Shown here in pieces: positions 27,901 through 35,664 of a stretch of 64,000 bases of DNA. The stretch is taken from contig CAVYTB010000017.1 of the NCBI GenBank assembly GCA_963771295.1, positions 248,001-312,000 on the forward strand. The letters are read 5' to 3'. This DNA is from Acidiferrum sp963771295 (lineage in GTDB: Bacteria > Acidobacteriota > Terriglobia > Acidiferrales > UBA7541). Numbering within the stretch: the stretch's first letter is position 1; every line of letters begins with the position of its first letter. The notes beneath the pieces are model-generated. The model did not search any database. It had not been told where the DNA came from and saw nothing but the letters and a program-made list of their open reading frames with translations. Made by a program: the position numbers and the translations under genes.

Positions 27901-28994
27901 TGGTGCATCACCGGGAATCGCAAGGCCATCAAGTTGCGGTGGTCACCACAGATCAGATCTACGACGAATACAACAATGGTGAGCGCAGTCCCTTCGCTAT
28001 CCGAAGTTTCCTTCATGATGCCGCCAGGCGCTGGCAGCGCAAGCCGCAGGCGCTGCTACTGCTTGGCGACGCCTCCTTTGACCCTCGGAATTACCTTGGA
28101 CTCGGCGACTTCGACTTTGTCCCAACACGCGTGATCGAAACCGCCGCCTTCAAAACAGCCTCGGATGACTGGTTCTCAGATTTCCAGCAAACCGGTTATG
28201 CCACGCTGGCAACGGGCCGACTGCCCGTTCGCACCGCTGCCGACGCCAGCCTGCTGGTTAGTCGAATCATTCATTACGAGCAGGGAAGTTTCGCCGGTGC
28301 CTGGAATGGGCAGGCGCTTCTGGTCGGGGATCAGAACGTGGATTCCAATTTCTCGTCGGCGGTAGGCTCTGCCGCGACCAATCTGCCGCCTTCGCTGAAG
28401 GCTTCGAAAATCCTGACCGACGGCGTGGATCCAGCCGCAGCGCGCTCGCAGATCATCACCGCACTGAACAATGGAGCGGTGCTGGTGGATTACCAGGGTC
28501 ACGGCGCTGAACAACAGTGGTCCTTCGTCGATCTATTCGATTCGACAGATGCCGCGGCACTGACGAACGGCGACCGATTGCCCGTGTATCTGCTGATGGA
28601 CTGTCTGAACGGCTTTTTCCAGGACGTGTACGCGGAAAGCCTTGCTGAATCGATCTTGCTGGCTCCCAACGGCGGCGGAATTGCCGTCTGGGCTTCATCC
28701 GGATTCACGGACCAAGCGCCGCAAGCCTCCATGAACCAGGCGTTCCTACACCAATTGACCAGTCATCCTAAGATGCCGCTTGGCTGGCTGATTCAGCAGA
28801 CGAAGGCTGGGACGTCGGACAACGATGTCCGCCGGACGTGGATTCTGTTCGGGGATCCTTCGTTGACATTACAGTTCATGCCGTCACCAACACGCGAAAT
28901 TGTCCCAACGCCGCCGGAGCGTGGAACTTTCCCGAGGTTGAACCCCCCGTGTTTACGAAATCTCGCTTGCGTTAAGCAGAAGGAAATCCAATGA
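21939..28994 (+). CDS. Giant fusion: S26-type peptidase domain, DUF11 repeats, Gly-rich region, C25 (gingipain-like) protease
   Basis: 2351 aa from the ATG at 21939 (GGAGG 9 bases upstream). Residues about 12-145 are an S24/S26 peptidase domain: Ser37 in GESMRPN and His75 in LLLHRV form an SPC/SipW-like Ser-His pair. A membrane segment (about 150-173) ends in ATAANAQA, a signal-peptidase-like site. Then come two DUF11 repeats (175-430), a Gly-rich region with runs such as GGGGGGGV (about 435-935), four more DUF11 repeats (940-1470), an FnIII-like segment (1470-1580) and a C25 peptidase. The C25 dyad is intact: His2188 in YQGHGAEQQW and Cys2222 in LLMDCLNG. No C-terminal anchor is evident. It probably acts outside the inner membrane, cleaving proteins or the mature peptide. 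It overlaps the genes on both sides. Confidence 0.83.
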   Translation: MSASEMQVRKDSRMFAELSAALLERGHSVQFRGDGESMRPNLGDGDTVVVAPVALSELQAGDIALVQNDDGLLLHRVYSVDPSAGALHTCSDTALDNDLPASRMFGKVVFRQRGSRAEVVTPFQTRFLDPSRITVRRIRLAAQHRLRRVWSLLFAIAAFLFLCATFLATAANAQADLKLTQTASVSAIAVSTSYTYTHTVTNNGPGAVATGTIIVYQQTPPSTNFRSYTGTNWTCTNPGSDNAGPIICTYNAALANGASASALTITMQVNAGTASGTTIQNSATVTSGTVDPVPANNTSVTSIIVEPTTTADLAVSMTVSPTPVFIFSNLIYTIKVQNLGQAATPITAGVLTDTLPASVTFVSANASAGWSCSGTTTISCSITSAMAANTTATINITVTAPAAATTLTNSATASLAGDPNAANNTAAAYTVVQPLLCATPGRDGAGGTLAGVVNTYFPPAAAGIVNSGSTSVTLGASSGAASGIAVGDLVLIIQTQDSTINSTNTGSYGDGLAGDPASGSTSLGSSGLFEFVTATSAIPAAGGTLQFAGSGSGGGLLNSYVSITATLTQPQQTFQVIRVPQYTSATLSSGLVPLAWSGKVGGVLVLDVSSQLTLGGTVALDALGFRGGAGRQLGGGAGGVTDYVTAATNAANGSKGEGIAGTPRYLAPLTITTTSVPIDTTGGTPADTLPAGSYARGAPGNAGGGGTDGHPVNNDYNSGGGAGSNGGAGGQGGYGWNSLTVTNSTDGGFGGAIFPASTSALVMGGAGGAGTTNDGTYYNTTTSGNGNGIFSSGGVGGGIAIVHAGSVAGTGNVTSNGQSTQSTLNDSTGGAGAGGSILILANSGGLGGLTVNAIGGNAGNAWPTQAPGGFPGQRHGPGGGGGGGVIFLSAAPAASNVAGGSNGYTNTVQDSYGATPGQPGQVATTHLITETPGTQAGAYCAGADLSVRNFGSPAVVAPGGTITYTQSVTNGGAFDAVNAVFSETIPANTTFKSIAAAAGWTCTTPAVGATGNITCTNPVFGAGTNGTFTVAVTVGAATPSGTQIVDVANIVSGTSDPNLANNSATAITTVSVATSADLILSNVASAPTVTAGSTVTMVGSVFNQGPAAAGSTSFIENIPANTTFASLAPPAGWNCNPLPPAGGTGTITCTIAALAVGGSATFSVVLNVPAGTTAGTVITAPATVSSVTPDANPTNNDATATTVVASAGQADLAVFTAATPNPVTQGNNITYTQSVTNNGPATETNATFKDTIPANTTLVSFTPPANWTCNTIAAGGTGTFTCTLNAGQTITNGTSVNFPMMVKVNLTTAPGTIITNSPSVSSTVGDPNAANNTATASVSVASPTQADVSITKTASPEPVNQGTNLAYSLQVTNAGPAIAQNLTVTDVLPGEVTFSSVFTNMGSCAYTAATTTVSCSINSLTVGSAAVITINVNAATFSANSLSSNTATVTSGTSDPNSANNSSTAVSTIQAPTAVDISSFEAFQQLDGSVVLEWRTHEESRNLGFHIYREGASGKQRITPSLVAGSALMLRGSKPQHAAKLYRWIDAQPSGGATYWIEDVDINGTRTLHGPARVEGLPAERAASFVAPVRPSPLLSELRASVAAAPAFRDTRPLVRPQPVEPVIPVNTPRFIVADHAAVKIAVDHEGWYHVSIAQLMAAGFDAEGDLRSLHLVAEGIEQPLLLTTQSVNSRASADGIEFYGTGIDTPFSDQRIYWLVRENRAGKRILQEPPLTSGRVPPTSFPFSVIREDRTTYVAALLNGENNDNFFGAVVTSDPVDQGLVTAHVDSSSSLPVSLDVTLQGGTDQQDHLVSVQFNGASLGQMEFYGQALSKQSFPVEASLLQNRSNTVTLTALNGDNDVSAVQSIELHYGHTYAADADWLRATAPAGSELHLSGFSNASIRVFDITDILNIFELSSKIASNGGSYDATLGLATSGPAVRTILAFASDAISVPVSVTRHAPAFLDERRTGADIVIITHPDFVDSLTPLVHHRESQGHQVAVVTTDQIYDEYNNGERSPFAIRSFLHDAARRWQRKPQALLLLGDASFDPRNYLGLGDFDFVPTRVIETAAFKTASDDWFSDFQQTGYATLATGRLPVRTAADASLLVSRIIHYEQGSFAGAWNGQALLVGDQNVDSNFSSAVGSAATNLPPSLKASKILTDGVDPAAARSQIITALNNGAVLVDYQGHGAEQQWSFVDLFDSTDAAALTNGDRLPVYLLMDCLNGFFQDVYAESLAESILLAPNGGGIAVWASSGFTDQAPQASMNQAFLHQLTSHPKMPLGWLIQQTKAGTSDNDVRRTWILFGDPSLTLQFMPSPTREIVPTPPERGTFPRLNPPCLRNLACVKQKEIQ

Positions 28995-29728
28995 GAATCG
29001 CTCGCGTCATGTTTTTTGCCGTGCTGGTCACTTTGTCGGCCGCATCGTTGAACGCGCAGACGCAAACGAATACCGCCGCGCCGGCGCTAGGGCTCGCGGC
29101 GCGAGTTCAGAAGGCCCATATCGGCGACCTACCGCTCACCGAGGGCTCGACAATTTATTCGGGAGAGTACTTGTCCACGGAAGACGGAGGTTCGCTGCTG
29201 ATTCGAATTGGGGGCTTGTCGCTGGAACTACAGAGTTCATCCGCGGCGCATGTGTACCGCACGCCCTATGGAGCCATCGCCGAACTGGATCGGGGTACGG
29301 CCGTATACACGACGCCGGGTGGACGCGAGAATCTGGTCATCGTGGCCTCTGACGTTCGCGTTACGCCGGTGCTAACTACCGCGGAAATCGGGCGTGTGAC
29401 CATCAACGATCCCTGCAATGTAACGATCGCGAGCCAGCGCGGGCAAGCAGATGTGCGGGTTGGACCGGAATCGCATTACGTGGAAGAGGGGAAAGCCTAT
29501 CGCGTCCATGCGGAAAATGAAGTCAGCTATCATCAATGGGTTTCGCCGGACGTTGATAATTATCACGAGTATCACAGCCACAAACCATGCGCGGCGGTGA
29601 AGATGGTTAAGGGGCATGCGCCGGTCGCTGCGGGACAAAGCCGGTTCATGCTGGTTACAGGAATTGTGGCTGGTGGCCTGACAGTTTGGGGAGTGACCGA
29701 AGCGCTGGAGAGTCCGAGCCGTCCGTGA
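28991..29728 (+). CDS. FecR-like domain protein, exported, C-terminal membrane segment
   Basis: 245 aa. ATGA overlap with the giant protease gene shows coupling. A signal peptide (residues 1-23, ending ASLNAQ) is followed by a FecR-type beta-rich region: EGSTIYSGEYLSTEDGGSLLIRI and LQSSSAAHVYRTPYGAIAELDRGTAV resemble the FecR fold. The last third has two Cys and a hydrophobic helix (FMLVTGIVAGGLTVWGV). FecR proteins usually signal through an ECF sigma factor, but none lies nearby, so it may instead be an envelope partner of the protease. Its role is inferred only from its last place in the run. Function unknown. Confidence 0.65.
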   Translation: MRIARVMFFAVLVTLSAASLNAQTQTNTAAPALGLAARVQKAHIGDLPLTEGSTIYSGEYLSTEDGGSLLIRIGGLSLELQSSSAAHVYRTPYGAIAELDRGTAVYTTPGGRENLVIVASDVRVTPVLTTAEIGRVTINDPCNVTIASQRGQADVRVGPESHYVEEGKAYRVHAENEVSYHQWVSPDVDNYHEYHSHKPCAAVKMVKGHAPVAAGQSRFMLVTGIVAGGLTVWGVTEALESPSRP

Positions 29729-29768
29729 GGTCAGCAGGGCAAGGGCGAGAAGAAAAGCCGGCCCAAGA

Positions 29769-29794
29769 ACCGACCTGAAGATCGGCCACTACAA
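29769..29794. repeat. Dispersed palindromic repeat, 'GGCCACTACAA' subtype
   Basis: ACCGACCTGAAGATCGG hairpin followed by CCACTACAAA, the same tail as at 2951-2978. It lies in the convergent gap between the FecR-like gene and pntB and could stop transcription from both sides. Confidence 0.5.
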
Positions 29795-29827
29795 AAACAA
29801 AACCAACAATTGCATCGGCGTTTTGTA

Positions 29828-31213
29828 TCAGTTATGGCCGCCGGCAATTTCGCGCACGATCGATCCCACGAAGTTCTTGGCGTCGCCGAATAACATCAGG
29901 GTTTTGTCCATGTAATACAGGGGATTCTCAATTCCGGCAAAGCCCGCGCCCATACTTCGTTTGATCACCATTACGGTGTGCGCTTTGTCCACATCCAGAA
30001 TTGGCATGCCGAAGATCGGGCTGCTCTGATCGGTGCGAGCCGCGGGATTTGTGACGTCATTTGCTCCGATGATCAACGCTACATCCGTCTGCGGGAAATC
30101 GCCGTTGATGTCGTCCATCTCCAACAGCTTGTCGTAGGGAATGTCGGCTTCGGCCAGTAGAACGTTCATGTGGCCGGGCATGCGGCCAGCTACCGGGTGA
30201 ATGCCGAATTTGACGTCGATGCCGCGTTTGGTGAGCGCATCGTAGAGTTCGCGGACTTTGTGCTGCGCCTGGGCCACGGCCATGCCGTATCCGGGAACGA
30301 TCACAACTTTGCTGGCAGCGGACAAAATGCCGGCGGCTTCTTCTGGCGAGGCGCTGCGCACTGGTCGCGCTTCTGCGACGCCTGCCGCGGTCTTCTGTTC
30401 TTGCCCAAACGCTCCGAACAGCACGTTGGTGAACGAGCGATTCATGGCCTTGGACATGTTCACGGAAAGGATGAAGCCCGAAGCTCCGTCCAACGCGCCG
30501 GCGATAATCAGCAGCTTGCTGCCGAGCACGAAGCCCATCGCCGCCGCCGACAATCCTGCGTAGGAATTCAACAGTGAAATTACGGTAGGCATATCCGCGC
30601 CGCCGATGGGAATAATCATCATCACGCCAAAGAATAGAGGAATGATGATCATCAGGGGAAACAGATACATGCGATCCGGATGCATCACCAGCACCACAGC
30701 GATGCCGATGGCGATGGCCAGCACGCCCAGATTCACGATGTTCTGGCCCTTGTAAGTGATGGGCCGCTGGGGAAGGATTTCCTGGAGTTTTCCCGCGGCC
30801 ATCAAGCTGCCAGTAAACGTGAGCGCGCCAAGGATAACTTCGAGCGAGAGAACGCCCATGGTGAACCCAGGCACGTTGGGGGCCTGCAAATAGAACTCGG
30901 CGGTGCCGACGAGCGTCACGCACAAAGCGCCGAAGGCGTGGCTGAGCGCGGTTCGCTGCGGCACTGCGGTCATGGCCACTTTTCCGAGTGGCACACCGAT
31001 GATCGTTCCCAGCACCAGCCCAATGGCAACCCAGCGATAAGAAACGATTCCCTGGTGCAGCAGCGTTCCGGCAACCGCCAGCACCATGCCAGCCTCGCCG
31101 GCCCAGACGCCGCGCCGCGCGGTCACTGGAGAACTGAGCCATTTCAAGGAGAGGATAAAGAGCGCGGTAGCGATCAGGTAAGTGATTTCGATGAGATGTT
31201 CGGTGGCGAGCAT
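29828..31213 (-). CDS. pntB: NAD(P) transhydrogenase subunit beta
   Basis: 461 aa, standard length for PntB. The N-terminal two-thirds is a membrane domain of about eight helices (SVTARRGVWAGEAGMVLAVAG, FFGVMMIIPIGGADMPTVISLLNSYAGLSAA). The C-terminal dIII domain binds NADP(H): VVIVPGYGMAVAQAQHKV is the fingerprint loop, and DVALIIGANDVTNPAAR is the conserved NADP contact. The enzyme uses the proton gradient at the inner membrane to reduce NADP+ with NADH. The start lies 5 bases after the stop of pntAB, so it is the last gene of a three-gene operon. Confidence 0.95.
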   Translation of the reverse strand: MLATEHLIEITYLIATALFILSLKWLSSPVTARRGVWAGEAGMVLAVAGTLLHQGIVSYRWVAIGLVLGTIIGVPLGKVAMTAVPQRTALSHAFGALCVTLVGTAEFYLQAPNVPGFTMGVLSLEVILGALTFTGSLMAAGKLQEILPQRPITYKGQNIVNLGVLAIAIGIAVVLVMHPDRMYLFPLMIIIPLFFGVMMIIPIGGADMPTVISLLNSYAGLSAAAMGFVLGSKLLIIAGALDGASGFILSVNMSKAMNRSFTNVLFGAFGQEQKTAAGVAEARPVRSASPEEAAGILSAASKVVIVPGYGMAVAQAQHKVRELYDALTKRGIDVKFGIHPVAGRMPGHMNVLLAEADIPYDKLLEMDDINGDFPQTDVALIIGANDVTNPAARTDQSSPIFGMPILDVDKAHTVMVIKRSMGAGFAGIENPLYYMDKTLMLFGDAKNFVGSIVREIAGGHN

Positions 31214-31218
31214 GATCG

Positions 31219-31515
31219 TTACGGCTTTCTCGGGCCGCTCGCCTTGAACATTTTCAGCATGCGGTCAGTGATCATGAAGCCGCCGACGATATTGCTGGTG
31301 GCGGCAACAATGGCGATCGTTCCCAAGATTGTTGCCAGCGTGCTTTTGCCTTCGCCGGCGAGGATGATGGCGCCGACGACCGCGATTGCGTCCAGGGCGT
31401 TGGTCAAAGACATCAAGGGCGTGTGCAACAGCGGGGAAACGCGGCGAATCACTTCAAATCCGATAAACGCCGCCATCATGAACACGTACAAACCTGTCAA
31501 TAAATCCAACTTCAT
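31219..31515 (-). CDS. pntAB: NAD(P) transhydrogenase subunit alpha, part 2 (membrane)
   Basis: 98 aa with three membrane helices (TGLYVFMMAAFIGFEVIRR, IAVVGAIILAG, ATILGTIAIVAATSNIVGGF). SPLLHTPLMSLTNALDAI is the conserved PntA membrane motif. In many bacteria PntA is split into a soluble NAD-binding part and this short membrane part, and the arrangement here shows the split form. The ATG overlaps the TGA of pntAA by one base, indicating tight coupling. Confidence 0.95.
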   Translation of the reverse strand: MKLDLLTGLYVFMMAAFIGFEVIRRVSPLLHTPLMSLTNALDAIAVVGAIILAGEGKSTLATILGTIAIVAATSNIVGGFMITDRMLKMFKASGPRKP

Positions 31516-32702
31516 CAGGATCCTCCTCCCGCTGGCGTCGATTGCAGCGCCGGCAGCGAGAAAAATTCTCTTACCCGGGCGTTCACAATTTCGCCCTCGT
31601 GCGTGACCAACGTTTCGCGGATGATTTCGTCTTTCAAATTGAGTTGCACCTTGCCATCCTTGGTGAGGTTCAGGAGGAAGGCGCTGATATTGCGCGCATA
31701 CATCTGGCTGGCGTGATAGGGAACGGTTTCTGCCAGGTTGAACATGCCAATGATGGTTACGCCGTGGATGACGACGGTTTCATCGGGCTTGGTCAACTCG
31801 CAGTTTCCGCCGCGTTCAGCCGCCAGGTCCACGATGACCGAGCCGGGAGCCATCCGCTCGACCATGTCCTTGGTGACGAGGATTGGTGATTTCTTTCCGG
31901 GTATGACCGCAGCGGTGATGACTACGTCGCTCTCCGCAACGGTTTTCGCCAGCAATTCGCGCTGCTTTTGGTAGAAGCTCTCGTCCTGCGCCTTGGCGTA
32001 GCCGCCGGCGTCCTGCGCGTCTTTTGCTTCGATCGGCAATTCGACAAATCGTCCGCCGAGGCTCATCACCTGCTCTTTGGAAGCGGCGCGCATGTCGTAA
32101 GCGGAAGCCACGGCGCCAAGGCGGCGGGAAGTGGCGATGGCTTGTAAGCCAGCGACGCCGGCGCCGATAATGAAGACTTTGGCAGGGGCGATGGTGCCCG
32201 CTGCTGTCGTCAACATCGGGAACATTCTCGGGAGGGTGTCCGCAGCCAGCACAACGGCTTTGTAGCCGCAGATCGTGGCCATGGAGGAAAGCGCGTCCAT
32301 GCTCTGCGCACGCGTGATTCGTGGCATCAATTCCACGGAAAAGGAAGTGACGCCGCGGTCCGCAATGTCCTGCACGGTTTTCACCGTGCCCAAGGGTCGC
32401 AAAAAGCCAATGAGCACCTGGTCTTTGCGCAACAAGGGAAGATCTTCGCCGCCGTTCTTATCGTTGGCGCCGTGGCACAGAAATTGTACGAGAATGGCGG
32501 CGCTGGCGAAGACTTCTTCGCGAGTTCGCGCGAGGCGCGCGCCTTTTGCCACATACTCCGCGTCTGGATAACCGGCCTGCAGCCCCGCGCCTTCCTGAAC
32601 CAGCACATCGAAGCCGGCTTTTTTCAGACTGGGGATGACCGCGGGCGCGAGGGCGACGCGGCGTTCTCCTGGATAAGTTTCTCGGGGTACACCGACGATC
32701 AT
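31515..32702 (-). CDS. pntAA: NAD(P) transhydrogenase subunit alpha, part 1 (NAD-binding)
   Basis: 395 aa. I chose the ATG at 32702, which has GGAGG 4-5 bases upstream and starts MIVGVPRETYPGERRVAL, typical of PntA. An in-frame start at 32726 is upstream of this ribosome site and unlikely. Residues 1-140 and 290-380 form the alanine dehydrogenase/PntA N-terminal fold. AKVFIIGAGVAGLQAIATSRRLGA is the NAD-binding Rossmann loop, and YDMRAASKEQ and PGKKSPILVTKDMV are conserved in PntA. It starts the pnt operon. Confidence 0.94.
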   Translation of the reverse strand: MIVGVPRETYPGERRVALAPAVIPSLKKAGFDVLVQEGAGLQAGYPDAEYVAKGARLARTREEVFASAAILVQFLCHGANDKNGGEDLPLLRKDQVLIGFLRPLGTVKTVQDIADRGVTSFSVELMPRITRAQSMDALSSMATICGYKAVVLAADTLPRMFPMLTTAAGTIAPAKVFIIGAGVAGLQAIATSRRLGAVASAYDMRAASKEQVMSLGGRFVELPIEAKDAQDAGGYAKAQDESFYQKQRELLAKTVAESDVVITAAVIPGKKSPILVTKDMVERMAPGSVIVDLAAERGGNCELTKPDETVVIHGVTIIGMFNLAETVPYHASQMYARNISAFLLNLTKDGKVQLNLKDEIIRETLVTHEGEIVNARVREFFSLPALQSTPAGGGS

Positions 32703-33064
32703 GTACCCTCCTTCCTCGCGCGTCACCGGCGCAAAAAATCCGTAGCTTTACTCGGACGCCTGCTGCTCACCTTCTAAACGAAGGCGCACGCATCCTGGGC
32801 CGCCCTGACGGCTCGGTTTCGTTAATGCATGCTCGTCCGGAATCGAGGGCGGAGCGATTCCCCCTCGTTCGACAGGCGGAATGCAGCCGTGCTACCCACA
32901 CGGACTGCAGGGACTAGGCGTCATGTAGACGGGTGAATTTTATCTCTTCTTTCCCGGCTTCCACAAGCGTGCCGCGACTTGCTGATTGGTTGCGGAGGCA
33001 TCTGGTGTCTTGAATGTAAGACTGACTTTTATGGCAAGCTGGGATAAAACCCAGCGCTTGAGGC
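32703..33064. other. Gene-free stretch upstream of the pnt operon
   Basis: About 360 bases between pntAA and the TolB/PHP gene, both on the minus strand. It must hold the pnt promoter, but I see no convincing -35/-10 pair. A dispersed hairpin sits at its right end (33034-33057). No open frame with coding character is apparent. Confidence 0.5.
33034..33057. repeat. Dispersed palindromic repeat, GCTGGGATAAAACCCAGC subtype
   Basis: AAGCTGGGATAAAACCCAGCGCTT hairpin; GCTGGG and CCCAGC are perfect arms around ATAAAA. A near-identical copy is at 58431-58465. It follows the end of the TolB/PHP gene on the minus strand. Confidence 0.6.
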
Positions 33065-35599
33065 TTAGTGCAACCCTTCATAGACGGCGCGAGCGTCTTG
33101 CAGTTTCTTCATGACGTAGGTTTTTTCTTCGGCTGAATTCCAGTCCGGATATTGTTCCGTGACTTCAATGGTGCGGTCGATCCACGCCTTGAAATACTCG
33201 GCGTCGTCCTTGGAATAGGCGCGCTTTCCTGCGATGGTCACGTAGACGGGGCTGGTCGTGGCATAGGCGTATTTGTCCAGCACCGGATATTCCGCCTTGT
33301 CGCTCCACGCACGCAAAACGCACCAACCGCTTTCGTTCAGCGGTATCGCGCCCGTCACGTCGGCTGTGTCGCGCTTTCCTTCGAGTTTCAAATCTTTTAC
33401 AACCCTGCCGTTGCAGGCGATTTCCAGATGATCGACTGGCACGATGGAGCGCAATTTGGCGGCGAAAGGAATTGCAGGCTGCGGCGCATTGAACTCCAGC
33501 TCTTCCCCAACCATTTCGCCACCCAGCTGAAAGTTCACCAGCGGGCCATTGGTTGCGAACGTTCGGCCTTTCAATAATCCGCCTTTCCATAGGTCTGTTG
33601 TGGCCGGCCACTCCGGGATGCGAATGTAAACTCGATCAAACCCTACTTGGCCTCGAATAGGTGCCGCGTAGTCTGTGGTAGCGTCCGTCCCTGCGCCCGC
33701 TGGCAACCGAAACCCGAGATTCAGCAATTTGTACCAAACTGCTGCCGTGGATTTATGGTCGCTGAATCCCACGATTTCCATGTAGTCGAGCTTTCCGAGC
33801 GCTACATCCACCGGAAGTTCGTCGGTAATTTTTTGCGCGGGCTTGGCAAATGGATCAGGCACGTCGTCGAAGGGATGCACGGCTCCTACCAGCGCGCCCT
33901 GTGCATGCGCCTTGTCGTACACATCCGCATTCATGGGGTAGAGACTCGCCGCCGCCGTATTCGGGTACCCGGCATAACCCGGCAATAAGAGACCGTCCTT
34001 AAGGTCAAGAACGCCACGGTGACCCCAATAGCTAGTGTGGTATTCCTGGCCCTTCACGACACTCATATCGGGATCCGACAAATTGACCCATTGCTCAGGC
34101 GCAAATTCTATATCGGGAAACCTCTGCTCTTTGTTCACAATCAGTTCGTTGATGATTGCGAGGCCTTCCGCCAAGCCCTGGGTCATAAGCCCTGGTGCCG
34201 AATTTCGGTATGTTCCGCCATAATTCATATGCGCGTGAAGATCTGCCGAGACCCATTTCCCGTCTGTCGGTTCGAATTTCAGCGGCTCGAATTTTGCAGT
34301 GACTTTGCCGTCTTCGTTCAGACTCACTTCAGCAGAACCTTGATAGGTTTTTTGATTCAGTCCATGCGAAGCTTCCACCAGATATTTTCCTGGAGGCACT
34401 TCGAGGTTTAACTCCGGTTTGTCGGCATAGAAATAATGTCTTTCGAGGGCCCGTTCGCTCCTGTCAAAGCCGTCGTCCGCATATATTCGCGCATCGGCAG
34501 GAGCAAAGAAACGGCCCGCAGAGTCTGTAATCGATACACGAGCCGCAGTTGCGTTCGTGGCCATTCCTTCGATTCGAAATCTGAGCGTGGATCTGGGCTG
34601 CAAGTACTTGCGGTGTTCGATTTGCAAATGCTGTTCATTCGTTCCGGGGATCTGCTGCCAGAATATTTCAGTCGTAGCGGGGTCGTTGGAAATCGCCGCG
34701 ATTCTTTTTCCATCCGGGGACCAGCGGACGAACGTGTCGTCCCAATCGCCGTAGGAAATTGGAAAGGCATCACCACCTTCGGCCGGCATCACCCACAATT
34801 GGTGCCACTGTCGTCCAAGGTATGAGCTGTAGATCATGCGCGAGCCGTCCGGCGAGAAATCTGGGCGCGCTTTCCAGCTTGTTTCTTCGTAATGGATTTC
34901 CCGCGCTGAGGCTCCGGGTTCCGCCTTCATGCGCCAGAATCCGCCCGTGCCGTAGATGTGTCCTTTATTCGAGACAAACAGGATTTCCTTGCCGTCGCGC
35001 GTCCAGACCGGATTAATTTCCATGTCGTATTGGCTGTAGTAGTAACGGGGAAGAGAGCTTTTGGTTTCGCCGGTGAGCCGGACGATATTCTGCAGCGAAC
35101 CGTCACGCACATCCGCGCGAAAGATGTGAAATCGTTTGTTGTACTGCGTGGAGACCCAGACTAGCTGCTTTCCGTCGGGCGACCAACGCGGTTCGACGTT
35201 CACGGCGCCACCATCCGTCAATTGGTTCGATTTGCCGGTCGCCAGATTCAGTAGCCACAACTCCATCGCATCTTTTTGGTAGGACACATAGACGACTGAC
35301 TTTCCGTCCGGCGACCAGTCTGGCTGGTAGTCGTATCCCGTGCCATCCGTAAGTTGCACCGTCTCCTGCGAGTCCAGTGCTTGTCGCCATAACGAACCCG
35401 CCATGGAGTAAATCAGCTCTTTCGAGTTCGGCCCCCAGGTCAGGCTACTTGGTCCGCTGGTTAATTGTGGCAGGTACAATTCGCGGTAATAATAAGGATG
35501 TGGCTCATCAATTTGCGGCAGCACAGGCTGACGCTGCGCGTGGACGGGAATCGCCGTGACCGCCAGGGCCACACACGAGGCAATCAAAAATCGCTTCAA
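33065..35599 (-). CDS. TolB-like beta-propeller fused to CehA/McbA-type PHP metallohydrolase, secreted
   Basis: 844 aa with a signal peptide (residues 1-21, AVTAIPVHAQ). Residues about 45-330 contain repeated TolB/WD40-like PD40 blades (YQPDWSPDGKSVVYVS, VEPRWSPDGKQLVWVS, FSPDGSRMIYSS). Residues about 460-780 hold a PHP-type hydrolase with metal-ligand motifs: DLHAHMNYGG, GQEYHTSYWGHRG, AVHPFDDVPDP and AGTDATTDYA. CehA/McbA relatives hydrolyse carbamate or phosphate esters, but secreted Acidobacteriota members are uncharacterised. The propeller may bind peptides or polysaccharide and place the hydrolase. Confidence 0.8.
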   Translation of the reverse strand: MKRFLIASCVALAVTAIPVHAQRQPVLPQIDEPHPYYYRELYLPQLTSGPSSLTWGPNSKELIYSMAGSLWRQALDSQETVQLTDGTGYDYQPDWSPDGKSVVYVSYQKDAMELWLLNLATGKSNQLTDGGAVNVEPRWSPDGKQLVWVSTQYNKRFHIFRADVRDGSLQNIVRLTGETKSSLPRYYYSQYDMEINPVWTRDGKEILFVSNKGHIYGTGGFWRMKAEPGASAREIHYEETSWKARPDFSPDGSRMIYSSYLGRQWHQLWVMPAEGGDAFPISYGDWDDTFVRWSPDGKRIAAISNDPATTEIFWQQIPGTNEQHLQIEHRKYLQPRSTLRFRIEGMATNATAARVSITDSAGRFFAPADARIYADDGFDRSERALERHYFYADKPELNLEVPPGKYLVEASHGLNQKTYQGSAEVSLNEDGKVTAKFEPLKFEPTDGKWVSADLHAHMNYGGTYRNSAPGLMTQGLAEGLAIINELIVNKEQRFPDIEFAPEQWVNLSDPDMSVVKGQEYHTSYWGHRGVLDLKDGLLLPGYAGYPNTAAASLYPMNADVYDKAHAQGALVGAVHPFDDVPDPFAKPAQKITDELPVDVALGKLDYMEIVGFSDHKSTAAVWYKLLNLGFRLPAGAGTDATTDYAAPIRGQVGFDRVYIRIPEWPATTDLWKGGLLKGRTFATNGPLVNFQLGGEMVGEELEFNAPQPAIPFAAKLRSIVPVDHLEIACNGRVVKDLKLEGKRDTADVTGAIPLNESGWCVLRAWSDKAEYPVLDKYAYATTSPVYVTIAGKRAYSKDDAEYFKAWIDRTIEVTEQYPDWNSAEEKTYVMKKLQDARAVYEGLH

Positions 35600-35664
35600 G
35601 TCGTCCTCCGCGCCAAGAGTTATAAGTTTTCAGTTTTAAGTTTTAAGCAAAGAACGCGCGGTTC

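Noticed and set aside
30057..31142. A 361-codon minus-strand frame overlapping pntB
   Set aside because: Same strand but a different frame from pntB, which has full family motifs; Arg-rich and motif-free.
35614..35650. AGTTTT(C/A) short direct repeats before the TolB/PHP gene
   Set aside because: A short AT-rich run; too small to call an element.
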